Assembly: GCA_963693085.1 (NCBI GenBank)
Contig: OY856413.1
Coordinates: 467,301,879 to 467,365,878, forward strand
Source of the DNA: Alisma plantago-aquatica
Lineage: Eukaryota; Streptophyta; Magnoliopsida; Alismatales; Alismataceae
Length of the DNA stretch: 64,000 bases
Direction: 5' to 3'
Each line of letters begins with the position of its first letter. Position 1 is the first letter of the stretch. The notes below the pieces were generated by a model that was given only the letters and a program-made list of their open reading frames with translations, was not told where the DNA came from and did not search any database. Position numbers and translations under genes: made by a program. Of this stretch, positions 1-12,600 are shown piece after piece.

Positions 1-66
1 AATGATATTCACAAACATACGCCACTCAAGATAGGACCTAACTCAATCAAAAGGATGGACTTTCTC

Positions 67-3000
67 TATAAGGTCCCTAAACTTCCTTAATGAGTTGAAT
101 AAGATTTATTATTATAGTTGGATTCTTATAACCCTAATATAACCTATTGATATTCTTTGAAATCATGAGATAAGCTTAAGTTTAAAATATGGTCCAATTT
201 GGACACTGTTTGAGCAAGTTATGCAATTTTATGCACATTTTGGACTTTTTAGAATTTTCCCAGTTGAGAGGTTTTCTTTGCAATTTATCACTTTCATTAT
301 GTTCTTTGGATATTATATCATCATTCTTGATCTTTTTGACCCATGGGTGCCTATTTAATCCTTGGTTTGAAGGTGTTTTCTCCAAGGGTATTTTAGGGTT
401 TACCCCTTCATGGATGAGCTACCTTTAGTAGCTATCAACTAATGAATTTTTTTTTTGGAAATTCAAGAAACGAGGGATAAGAATGTCTATATGGATGGTG
501 GTGGATCTTCTTATATGTGTTCTTGTATATTCTTAATAGTTTAAGGCCATGGACACTTGGAAAGATACTAGAACTTCAACTTTTTCTTTTTCTTTATCTC
601 AAAGTATCATATACTTATACCTAAGAATAAAAACAAGACATTTTCTCTCCACCACTTCCCTCCTTCTATGAACCTCGTACTTCCTCTATGCTTCTGCAAA
701 TTTCCTATCCAAGGAAGAAGAAAGAGAGGATCTTCTTGGAAAAAAATCTAGGATTGTAAATGACTTCCTTTTAGGGTTTGAAAAGCTTCCTTCTAGTGAT
801 CTTGACCTAAAAGAGTAAGAATCCCCTTCTTTCCTCTGTGTATTTATTTTTTATCCTTCCTCCTACCTTTATCCAGGTTGGAAAGTTTCTGTTCCATGGT
901 AGGAATTGTTCTAAAGATCTAAAACCCTACCTTTCTTGCTCCTTATGCTTAGGGTTTGTTCATTTGATGAAGAAAGGTTCTAGATGGACGAGTTCACAGC
1001 TTATACTTGAATTTTCTACCCTACCTACTCAAGTTTCCTTCTGTTTGGGATTTCATCTTCTCATTATAGGCAAGTTTTATAACTTGCTCCATGTTTATTG
1101 CTTACCATAAGCTCGCTGGCTCATGTTCTTGCTTGAAAATGATGGTCCATGCACTAAAAAGCTATGCTTGACTTGAATTTCAATTTTTATAATGTTCCCT
1201 ATTGTGATTTCAGTTCTAGTTGAACATGTGATCTTGTGTATGTTATTCATAAGGTATAATATGACTTGGATCAGGTTGGTTTGACAACCTATGGTGCTAA
1301 GCACCTATCAACCAATGGTCAATTTTAGGGTTTTAAGCTGATTTCTTCTATAAACTATCACCCGATGATGGTATCATTGCAACAACCGAATGTTGTCCTC
1401 ATGACAATTGATGGTGGTAACCAATGGTTTCAACTTAATTTCACCCCTTAGGTCATGTTTTGGCCTAATTAGAATCCTAGATATTAACAACTAAGTACCC
1501 TAATGATGCTATCAATCAATGGAGATATTAGTTTGATATTTGATGTTGATTAATGAATATAGTGATGATCTAACGACCTATGGTGACTTAATGGTCACTA
1601 ATGATTGTGGATTAGGTCTCCAAAACCTATGGTGAGTAAATCATATAGTTGTATAATCAATTAAGCCTTAGACCAATGGTTTCTTGGGTCACTTGACGCA
1701 ATGATCAGACTTATATTGTAATTGATGGTTTTAACATATGAACTTGACCCAATGGTCAAGATCTATTGTTTATTCCTCCAAGAAAATGGAATGATGGCTA
1801 ATTTAATATGTTGGTCCTAATAATGTGATTTATATGGTTTCCTTTATATGATTAACTTAAGGATCTTACTTGTTGACACTGGATGCCTTATTTTAAATGA
1901 ACAATTAATTGTGGGTTTTACCCTACGCTCAACAAAACCCTTATTGTTGTTGATCAAAGGATGTCTAGGGTAAAATGATGAATTTTATAGATCACAACTC
2001 AATAACATTATAGATGATTCATTCAAGGTTCTTACTTATGTAAATGACCAATGGCTTTACCTTTTCAACATTTCATGGTTAGAAGTTGATGCCACAATAT
2101 TCCCATTGTTTTGGGTGAAGTGTGTAGTGTAATGTTATGATTATAATTATGAGAATTTGATGGTTCAATGCCTTAAACTTGTAGTTTTACCCTTGCCCTA
2201 GTATTATTATCATTTATAATCACCATAATGAATTAATGGTTAACCCTAATGAGGTATAGCTTGTTATACATAGCTTTAATATAACTAAATGATGGTAATT
2301 GGGTATGAATAGTCCTTAAATGACTAATACAATCATGGAGTACTCTCTTATTGTTGTTGAAACCCTAGTATGCTATAAACCTATGGTTAAACCTTGATTT
2401 ACGTGTGGTTCATACTTGAGAATACTATGGAATGTGATGGTGATGCTTCACCTTATGCATCCATGATCTAATGGGGATTCCGTGAGTTAGGGTTTGGGTA
2501 TGAGTGTTGATAAGTAACATTAATATAATTTATCTTGTTGAACCTCACTCTAATACCAAAAGATAAAGATGAGTATTCATTTTTAAAATTCTTATATGAT
2601 GGAATGATGGTGGAATAACCTCATTAACATGATAATAACATTAATGTGTTAATTGGTGGTTATTATAGCCACACGGTTAATACTTTCTTATTCTAAACAT
2701 GGGCATTATGAATATTATGAGGGTTAATCATATCTAGATTCCTTGCATGTTGATGTAATAAAGGAATGTTCTTAATGTTATTATAACCCTGATATGATTG
2801 TTTATGAATATCTCCTAGATCATTAATGAAATATTGTGCTATCTGTATTATATGTAATTGATGTTGTTGAGCCTTGTTATAAGGCATGAAAAGATAATGA
2901 TGATCTTCCAGGGAATAGTATGATGGTCTTAATGACCTCTGGGCATGGTTGAGCCCTAAATGAGGTGTAATCCTCTTGTGCTGATAAAGGTTGATATCCT

Positions 3001-4988
3001 GTGATATTGTGAAAATAATTTATATCCTGTGATAGTATGATAGTCTTGATGACCTTTGGGCATGGTTGAGACCTAAATGAGATGTAATCCTCTTGTGTTG
3101 ATAAGGGTTGATACCCTATGATATTGTGAAAAGGATTTATATCTTGTGATAGTATGATGACTAGTGTGGTCTCAGGAATGGCAAGTGAATAGTACCATGT
3201 GATGATGATATGAGAAATTCTATTTCACACATTTTATATCTTTTGAAGTAGTGATATTTATATGCTTACAAGAAGTGAATTAGGGTTTGTATGTCCACTT
3301 GTTTGATGTAGCCCTAATTCACCCAATTGGGATAACTAATCAGGTGCAACTCTAATCATGTAGTGCCCTGTGTCATAGAGCCATCTTGAATGTCAGAACT
3401 TGCTGGATGGTGAAATGAGTATTCCTAAGGAAAACTCAGAGCGCATACTATTGTGTATGTGGTGGTGGCAAGTTGAGGATATATCCTTGTCATCCACAAT
3501 TCAGGTTGTGGAGGATAGATATGGTCAAGCCTCATAAATCTGATGTGATTGAGGACAACTACATTTGTACCTCAGATTAGAGGGTTTTGTGTACCCTAGA
3601 TGCTAGCTCTATGACCTGTACCAAGGTAGGCTAGTTACAGGACTATATGTCGTTGTTTGGTAGTTTCATTATATGTCACTGCTTTTTACTCGTACTGACC
3701 AAGGGGAATAGATCTTAGGATACCGGCACTACTAGATCTTGTACGGAACTAAATAGCCCTTTATAGGGGTCGATTGGACTTTGGATAGTACGATTCGAAT
3801 TCCCCAGGGCATAATAAAAGATGTAATACAACCATATAGCATATTTGTTTAGGGTTATACACAATGCTTCATATTGGATGATAACCCTTTTATGCCTTCT
3901 TTTCACTAAGATCATGTATAGTACAATAAGGGATAATAGATATGCTTATGATGTAGTTATGCTCATGTTGTAAACATGCTTATGTTGTCAAATATACTGA
4001 CAATAATGTTTAAGATGTTGCTTCTAGCAATGTTTAATATTTCTAGCCATGCCTATGTAATTAGAAATGCTTAAACTACTAATAAAGCCTATGCATTTAA
4101 TTGTTCTATGATGTTAGTTCTACTTATGATTTAGATTTGTCACCTTTATTTGAGATGCCAATATTGATAACCATGTTATGTTACTAAACATATTCATGAT
4201 GTCATGGATTCTTATGCTACTAGATGCTTATGTTGTTATCAAGGTATATGATGATAGTCAGATTAATGATAATGATTGTTATTAGATGCAATTTGAAGAT
4301 ATTTGAGTATATATCTATCCAGAGAAATGGATTTATTTGTTACATATATATGCATTGATGATAATACTTGTTGCTAAGATTATTTTCTTAATCTGTTTAG
4401 CATACTTAAACTGTTCAATCTATTAAATTGATTATTAAGTACTTCAACTTCTTAGTTATCTACTATTTAAATGTTGTAATCAATAAACATTGTTGGAGGT
4501 TATATCTCTTGTAGGGACATGGGTCTCACCCTTGTGGTTCGACACATTTTTTTTGGTAATCAGAAGTAACAAAAACAAACCTGTGGTAGAAAAGAGGATC
4601 TATTAACGAATCTGTGAGAATGTTGATTAGATGTCTAGTGTGTCCTAGAGTCATCCCTGTACTTTCAGGTCCGGGCAGAAAAAGTTTGTATATGGTGTTT
4701 CAAATGAATCGAAATTTTGGCAACATGTTAATGCTTGTTTGTGTGACACATACACATATTGTTCTCCTGTTTATATACGTTGTGGATAAGGTGATAGACC
4801 AATTTGTATCAAATTCTTGGCATAGTATGGATACAAGAAAGTCGTTGAGCTCTCATGCAAATGTTTTTGAGCGGGTGTTGATGTTGAAATCGGTTTTAAT
4901 TTACCCTTATTTGTGGGTATGTGATTAATTAGTGATTGATTGTGTTTTATATTTTGAGTAATCTCATTTAGTTTAATAGGTTCTCACA
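67..4988 (+). repeat. 5' LTR of LARD copy 1
   Basis: The LTR runs from TATAAGG (first dinucleotide changed from the TG seen in the 3' copy) to CTCACA, directly before the primer site. It aligns throughout with 6695-15077 once the insertion at 8942-12388 is removed, and with inverted copies at 30148-43935 and 46310-50780. The longest open frame is 104 codons (4614-4928) and resembles nothing known; it recurs only as a degraded frame in the sister LTRs. I regard the whole LTR as non-coding. The uninterrupted TGAAT at 2306-2310 is the empty counterpart of the insertion in the 3' LTR. Confidence 0.85.
2905..3150 (+). repeat. 117-bp direct tandem repeat inside the LARD LTR (two units)
   Basis: Two adjacent units of about 117 bp begin with TAGTATGATGGTCTTAATGA and its near copy. 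Each contains a GGGCATGGTTGAG core, a GAGGTGTAATCCTCTTGTG core and a GTTGATA...TGTGATATTGTGAAAA end. The same two-unit structure is present in the other three LTR copies of this family, so the duplication predates transposition of both elements. Confidence 0.75.
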
Positions 4989-4991
4989 AGT

Positions 4992-5003
4992 TGGTATCAG
5001 AGC
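4992..5003 (+). promoter_or_regulatory. Primer-binding site, LARD copy 1
   Basis: TGGTATCAGAGC matches the usual plant retroelement site complementary to the 3' end of initiator tRNA-Met. It sits three bases (AGT) after the CTCACA end of the 5' LTR, the expected location for priming minus-strand DNA synthesis. It fixes the element's orientation as plus. Confidence 0.9.
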
Positions 5004-6679
5004 TTTAGGTTCACTGAGTCTACAAGGACACTAGGACTTAGGACTAGGATAATGTCAAAATTACGAATATGACATAAAAACATGGTGCTAACTGCCTAAT
5101 CTCACTATTTGGGTGCCCTGGCCAGGTATTCAATTATCGAAGAAAAGGTAAGTATGGAACACTTAGATTGTTCTCTTTCTGATTACTCTAATCAAGTAGT
5201 CATTTTGAGACAATCTAAAGAGCATAATGAATAAGAAATCATGGTGTGAATATCTCAATACTACCTTAAAGAAGATGATAATTGCATCCTAATCTATCAA
5301 AACTTGAATGTTTGGTAGCTAAAGAGAAAGATACAACACCATGAAATCTAAATCTGAATACAAATAAGCAAAAGAGGAGTTCTTGAAGATGTTATTCAAG
5401 AAGATAATAAAGTAAAAGACAGATAACTCTATGCTTATAAAGTGAATCAAGGTATGAAATCCACATAAGATGGAGAGAACTCCAATGATAAGTATAAAAT
5501 GAGAAGATTAATGAAAACAATGACAAAGAAATAAGGTGGAACCTGAGTTATCCTCAGACCAACCTATGTGTGTAAGAAAGAGTTAATATAAAATCAACAT
5601 GGCATGTGAAAGAAATTAAGGGAGATGATCCTTGTTTAATGAAGAAAATTTGGAATATGAGGATTTACCGCTGGATAAATGGTTGAAAAACATAATAAAA
5701 TAAGATAACATTCCCTAGTGGGATAAATAGTTATCAAGGAAGGAGTAATGAGATATGTTAATCATGATGATTCCTATGCTAATGGCAAGAAACCCAAAAT
5801 GAAAAAGGTAAAACGATACATAAGAAGTTATAACTTGCATAATGAAAATAGAATTGATTACCATTTTGCTAGTTACCCTTAAACAATGTTGCTATGATGT
5901 GGGAAGTGTGTTTCCCTTTGTGTCTTTCCTTTATAGGGCACAACTTTCAAGTGGATCATTACCACTTAGTATGTGTGGATTCATTGTAAACTTAATGGTG
6001 GATATCTTATTATAACATAAGGTTGCTTGGACTATGGTTCTAATATCATAAAGTTTGTGATGAGTTTGCTTTTGAACCTTCCAATAATTAAGAAGACTCC
6101 TCTTATATTTCTTGATATTTGTTATGCTAGTAAAAGTGGATGAGATAATGATGTGAGTTACTTATAGCACACGAGGTGGATGCTAAGGTAATGAATCTTA
6201 GTATCCAAGATGTATCAACGGTATGAGAAATATGTGAGGGTTGGAGATGTTTATTAAATGAACATTGCAAGTATTCCTCTCTCTTAGAGAGAGAGAGTTG
6301 ATAATGATCCTATAAATTTTTTGTTTGGAAGGAAAAACAAAAGTGACTCTATAATGTTGTGTATGGTCTAGTGATTGTTGGGAAAGACCACTATCAAGGA
6401 TAGATGGTTTTTTGATGCAATAGATATAATTTCAAGATGATAGATAGAAATTAAAGTTGAAAGGTACTATTAGATTTGTACAGTTGGCATAACAAGTTTC
6501 TATGTTCCACATTTGCAAATGTCTTCTTAAGTGGGGGTTTCTATACTGACCCAAGATGAAATATGTATGAATGATGTGACATTATCATGATATGAAAGAA
6601 ACCATGTGAAGGTAATAGGATGAGGTGCAAAGGAAGTACCCATCTTTGTTTACCTTGGATTTCGGGGGCGAAATCCTTG

Positions 6680-6694
6680 TTAGGGGTTTATAGT
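6680..6694 (+). promoter_or_regulatory. Polypurine-tract region before the 3' LTR
   Basis: TTAGGGGTTTATAGT lies immediately before the TGTAAGG start of the 3' LTR. The G-rich part fits a plus-strand primer. The copy in the inverted element, next to 43935, has the same sequence. Confidence 0.6.
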
Positions 6695-9600
6695 TGTAAG
6701 GCCCCTAAAGTTGCTCAATGAGTTGAATAAGCTTAATTATCATAATTGGATTCTTTTAACCCTAATTTAACCATTTTATACGCTTTTAAATCATAAGATA
6801 AGTTTAATTTTAAAATTTGGTCCAATTTGGACATTGTTTGAGCAAGTTATGCAATATTATGCACATTTTGGACTTTTCTAAAATTTACCCAATTGAGAGG
6901 TTTTCTTTGCAATTTATCACTTGCATTATGTTCCTTGGATATTATATCATAATTCGTGAGCTTTTTGATCCATGTGGCACCCATTTAATCCTTGGTCTGA
7001 AGGTGTTTTCTCCAAGGGTCTTTTAGGGTTTACCCGTTCATGGATGAGCTACCTTTAGTAGCTATCAACTAAAGAATTATTTGTTTTGCTTGGAAATTCA
7101 AGAAATGAGGGATAAGAATGTCTCTATGGATGGTGGGGCAGCTACTTGTGTGTGCTTGTGTGTTCTTAATAGTTTAAGGACATGGACACTTGGAAAGATA
7201 CTAGAGCTTCAACTTTTTCTTTTTCTTTATCTTAAAGTTTCATATACTTATCCCTAAGCACCAAAATGAGCCATTTTCTCTCCACCACTTCCCTCCTTCT
7301 ATGAACCTCATTCTCCCTCTTTTCTTCTGTGAATTTCCTATCCAAGGAAGAATAAATATGGGATCTTCTTCGAAAATGAATCTAGGGTTGCAATTGATTT
7401 CCTTTTAGGGTTTGAAAAGCTTCCTTCTAGTGATCTTGACCTAAAAGAGTAATAATCCCCTTCTTTCCTTTATTGATTTGTTATCCTTCCTCATACCTTT
7501 ATCCAGATTGGAACCTTTCTTTACCGTGGTATAAATTGCTCTAAAGATCTAAAACCCTACCTTTCTTGCTTCGTATGCTTATGGTTTGCTCATTTGATGA
7601 AGAAAGGTGCTAGATGGACGAGTTCATAGCTTATACTTGAATTTTCTACCCTACCTTCTCGAGTTTTCTTCAGTTTGGGATTTCATCTTATCATTAGAGG
7701 CAAGTTTTATAACTTTCTCCACGTTTATTGCTTACCATAAGCTTGCTAGCTCATGTTCTTGCTTGAAAATGATGATCTATGCACTAAAAAGTTATGCTTG
7801 ACTTGGATTTCAATTTTTATAATGTTCCCTGTTCTGAATTCAGTTCTATATGAACTTGTGATCATGTATACGTTATTCCTAAGGTATTATATGACTTGGA
7901 TCAGGTTGGTTTGACAACCTATGGTGCTAAGCACCTATCAACCAATGGTCAATTTTAGGGTTTTAAGCTGATTTCTTCTATAAACCATGACCTAATGATG
8001 GTTTCATTGCAACAACCCTACGGTGTTGTCTTCATGATAATTCATGGTGGTAACCAAGGGTTTCAACTGATTTGCATCCCTTATGTCATTTTTTGGCCTA
8101 ATTAGAAGCATAGAGATTAACAACTAAGTACCCTAATGATGTTATCAATTAATGGTGATATTAGTTTGATATTTGATGTTGATTAATGAATAAGTGTTGA
8201 TCTAACAACCTATGGTGACTTAATGGTCACTAATGATGGTGGATCAGGTCTCCAAAACCAGTGGTGAGTTAATCATATAGTTTTATCATCAATTAAGACT
8301 TAGACCAATGGTTTCTTGGGTCACTTGATGCAATGATCGGACCTATACTATAATTGATGGTTTTAACATATGAACTTGACCCAATAGTCAAGATCTAATG
8401 TTTATTCCTCCAATAAAATGGAATGATGGCTAATGTAATATTTTGGTCCTGATAGTGTGATTTAGATGGTTTCTTTTATTTGATTAACTTAAGGAGCTTA
8501 CTTGTTGACAATGGATGGCTTGTTTTAAATGAATAATCAATTGTGGGTTTTACTCTACTCTGTACAGAACCCTTATTGTTGTTAATCAAAGGATGTCTAG
8601 GGTTAAATGATGAATTTTATAGATCACAACTTAATAACATTATATATGATTCATTCAAGGTTCTTACTTATGTAAATGACCAATGTTTTTACCTTTTCAA
8701 CATTTCATCGTAAGAAGTTGATGCCTCAATATTCCCATTGTTTTGGGTGAAGCGTGTAGTGTAATGTTATGATTTAATGACAAGAATTTGATGGTTCAAT
8801 GCCTTAAACTTGTAGTGTTACCCTTGACATCGTATGATTATGATTTATAATCTCCATAATGAATTACTGGGTAACCCTAATGAGGTATAGCTTGTTATAC
8901 CTAGCTTTAATATAACTTAATGATGGTAATTCGGTATGAATTGTAATGACCACATTTTTGCTTAATTGGTAAACTAGGGTTTACCTGAATGATTACATGC
9001 TTGATTAGATTAAACATAATTTAGACTTGATTAATGATAGTAGATCAATTGTGATGTTTCAAATCTAAGAAGAAAATCTAACTATTATTTTAGTTTGAAG
9101 AATTAGGGTTTGAGAAATGTAAACCCTAATCGGAAAAAATTAGGGTTTTGATAGTACATGAATATGGAATTTGATTAGGATAGTAGTGTGGTAAATGATT
9201 TTTCTTATTTTTTAGAAATTTTTTATTTAATTGAATTTTTTATATGATATGGATAACACAATCATGTATATTGGAGAAAAGTTTCAGAATTTTTGAGTGT
9301 TCTTTGAATGTGGTTCTCGATCGAACTATACTTTGACCAAAATGTTGATAGAGTGCTTTTTAGCAGTATAGTTTTTTTTTTTTTTATCTATTGGTAGCTC
9401 CAAATAATCTAAAATTTTAACTGGATATCTGAAACTCAATGATAAACAACATGTAAAATTTGCATAATTTTTGGATGCGTTTAAACCGTATCAGTAGATG
9501 AATTACAGTAATATTTTTATGACAGAAAATTCAGATGAAATAAAAGAAAGTATAGTGAGGGGTCAGTGTGCAATTGACCCTAGCAGCTCAATTTCTCTAT

Positions 9601-12600
9601 ATGGTCAACCTAACACAAAGGTAGCTCTCATAATTCTTGATTCAAACTAGAGAAATGAAATCCTATAGAGAGAGGGAGAGTTAGGGTTTGAGAGGACAAA
9701 TTGATGGAGATGTTGACCTAGGGTTTTGTGGTCTGAGGAATGATGAAATCATGTAAGTTTAGCTTCTTTGGATATAGTTTCATGGTGAATCTTATCTCAG
9801 ATGTCAAGATTCCGTCCATCCCCTGGTTGGATTCGAAATCATATCAAATCAAGTCCTTTTTCTCACTCTTTCTCTCCTAATCTTCAATTGTAGGGTTTCC
9901 GAGTTGAAAGGAAGAAGAATCGGGTGAATTGCTAGGGATTTGCTATGAGATCGAGATTTTTAGGGATGAGCTGAATTTTTAAGGCGTTTTCATACCTTAG
10001 GGTGAGTGGGAACTTCCTTTAAATAGTATATTGCATGAAAATTGGTTAAATCATCCATAATCTTTAATTTCTTAGTATGCGACTACAAACCCTGAATTGT
10101 GTGTTTGATCTAAGTTGTTACAAAATGATATGAAATGGATTCTTCCTCTGTTTGGATGAATTTTAGATGATAAAATCATATTAGAAATGTATACAATACA
10201 TCCTAATGAGAATTCCCTAAGTATTCGCATAGGTTGTAAGAGTAAACTCAAATATAGGGAATTTGTCTATGACTGAAATTGTTGTATAATTAAATAGAGA
10301 AATTTGTTTATCTGGATTCCCTTGGTTATGAATGATTGTTTATATGAATTCATAGTACATATATGTCAAATACTATCTTGGATTTCATTTAAGGTGAATA
10401 GTGTTTGTTTGATATCTCAGTAAAGATGGTGAAACCCTAGATGCGAGGAAAGTTGGATATTTGCGAATAGATATCGTGAAATCCATTTAAATGGATTTTC
10501 TTGACATGATAGTCTTTATTTATTCAATTTTAATATTTATGCATGTTATCTCAGTGAATGGCATGGAAACCCAAATTTAGCTCAGTTCCAAGGTTTCATA
10601 CATATATTGATTTTATATGATTTGTTGATAGTAGTCTTTATTTAGTGAATGTTTATGTCGCATGAAATCCTTATGAGAGCCATGTGATAAGTGAATGAGG
10701 TAAATGAAACCCTAAGGATAGGGTGTTCAATGAATCAAGTATTGTGATGTCAATGTTTTCAGTATGAGATGTGGTGATGCTTAATAGTCCAGTTGTGGTA
10801 AATATTATCAGATGGTCTATGAAACAAATAGTTTACATGTGCTAATGACGATTACTCATATGTCAAGTAATTAACTCTTATCAGTGTATTAAGAAGTTCA
10901 TTTGCATGATTCTAGTGTATAACGTATCAAGTGGACATGTATTCTATTATTTAAGTATTTCAATTCTCCTGGATGTATAGTATGTTGATTTCTCAGTATA
11001 TTACAGTGTTGTATTATACTATTCTACCAAGTTTAGAATGATATACATGTTGTATTATAAACTTAAAATAAATAGACGTGGTACCATAGAGATACTAGAG
11101 TCAAGTATAAGTAAGAGAAAGGTACAATGTAGAAAGAGCTTTCTAAGAATAATAAAATAATAGACATAGGTTCCCTGAACACCGTAGATTCCCTATGGAT
11201 GTCTGCACTATAGGGAGGAAATGATCCACCCTGGCAGCGACCCGTATACGGGGATTGGATCGCACCCACAGAGTGTGTGGGGAGACGAAGCCCTTAAGAA
11301 AGTCTCCTAAGAGAAGATAGGTTACCCAACATGAATCGCAGATCCCGATGGTAACCCAGAGGTACCCACAGAGCGTACCAAGATGAGGCCCACAGAGATT
11401 CTCAGACCCTCCTCCTGTGTAATCAACCTAGAAGGAGAGGTCCAGTTAAAGGTTAGTTGTTTATCCTCCTTAGTCAGATGTGACGGTTTGAGTCAAGCAG
11501 GCCAGGATTCAGTTCTAGGCTTAGCTTCCCGGGTTTTAAGCTAAGTATTGTACGGTGAGATCGTAGTTCGCTATGAGTCTTCATATGTAGAGTACACTGC
11601 ATATGATCAGGGCATAAGCTAAAATATGTTCATATAGGTTTAAAGAGTTTCATATAAGTAAGAAAGGCTAAGAAAGATTCGAGTACAGTTTCCCTGCAAT
11701 TATTCTTTGTATGTTTCTGAATTATTAGTTCTCTTTGAAATTAATCAAGCATGCTCAATTATTGATTTACTCTTGTTGATATCTAGAGTATCCTGCTATA
11801 TTTATGATTGTCAATGATCAATCTCTTTAAAGCTTATTGTTGTTATAATTGATATCAGTTGCTCAAAAGTATATCATTAATTATATCAATGCTTTAGACT
11901 ATTTCTTTGAAGTACTCATTCACTGAGCGAGTAGGCTCACCCCTCTACTCACAATTTTTAGGGAAGTCACATGGACTTGAAGAAGGTCAAAGCAACAGAG
12001 TAGATCTACCACATGAGTTAAGTATAAGATTAGTTAAGTTCAGTCAATACTTGTCACTCTAGGTCCTTGTATAGATGTGAGAGAGTTGTAAATGATGTTT
12101 GTATCTTTGTTTCCTTAATAAGAGAGAATACATTTGATTATCATGTCATATGTACATGGAAGTGTGAGAAACATAATGAATGTATGGATTTGTATCATTA
12201 ATGTTGAGATCATATTAGAGTAATCAAGGTTTAATTCTCTTGTAAAGTTTGTTTATGTGATTCAATGTGAGAAAACAAAGAGTTTGAAAAAGAAGAAAAA
12301 AAGTTAAGGGTAATCTTTGTATTACGTTAAATCCTCAGTTTATGCCCTAATCTCATGATTAGTGGTAATTGTGAGATCGGGTGTAACATGAATAGTCCTT
12401 GAATGACTAATACAATCATGGAGTACTCTCTTATTGTCGTTGAAATCCTAGTATGTTATAAAATGATGGTTACACCTTGATTTATGTGTGGGTTCATACT
12501 TGACAATACTATGGAATGTGATGGTGATGCTTCACCTTATGCATCCATGATCTAATGGGGATGTCATAGGTGAGGGTTTGGGTATGAGTATTGATTAGTA

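Larger units (their letters stand above)
4989..6694 (+). other. Internal region of LARD copy 1, non-coding
   Basis: About 1.7 kb between the LTRs with stops in all frames and no recognisable gag, protease, reverse transcriptase or integrase. It aligns with the inverted interior at 43936-46309, but that copy is about 650 bp longer. The extra block is missing here near 6408-6420, where one degraded copy remains of a 10-bp repeat that flanks the block in the other element. The last 40 bases carry the TTTCGGGGGCGAAAT motif and the polypurine tract. Confidence 0.75.

Noticed and set aside
4614..4928. 104-codon plus-strand frame near the end of the LARD 5' LTR
   Set aside because: The same place in the sister LTRs is broken in different ways, and it lacks any family signature.
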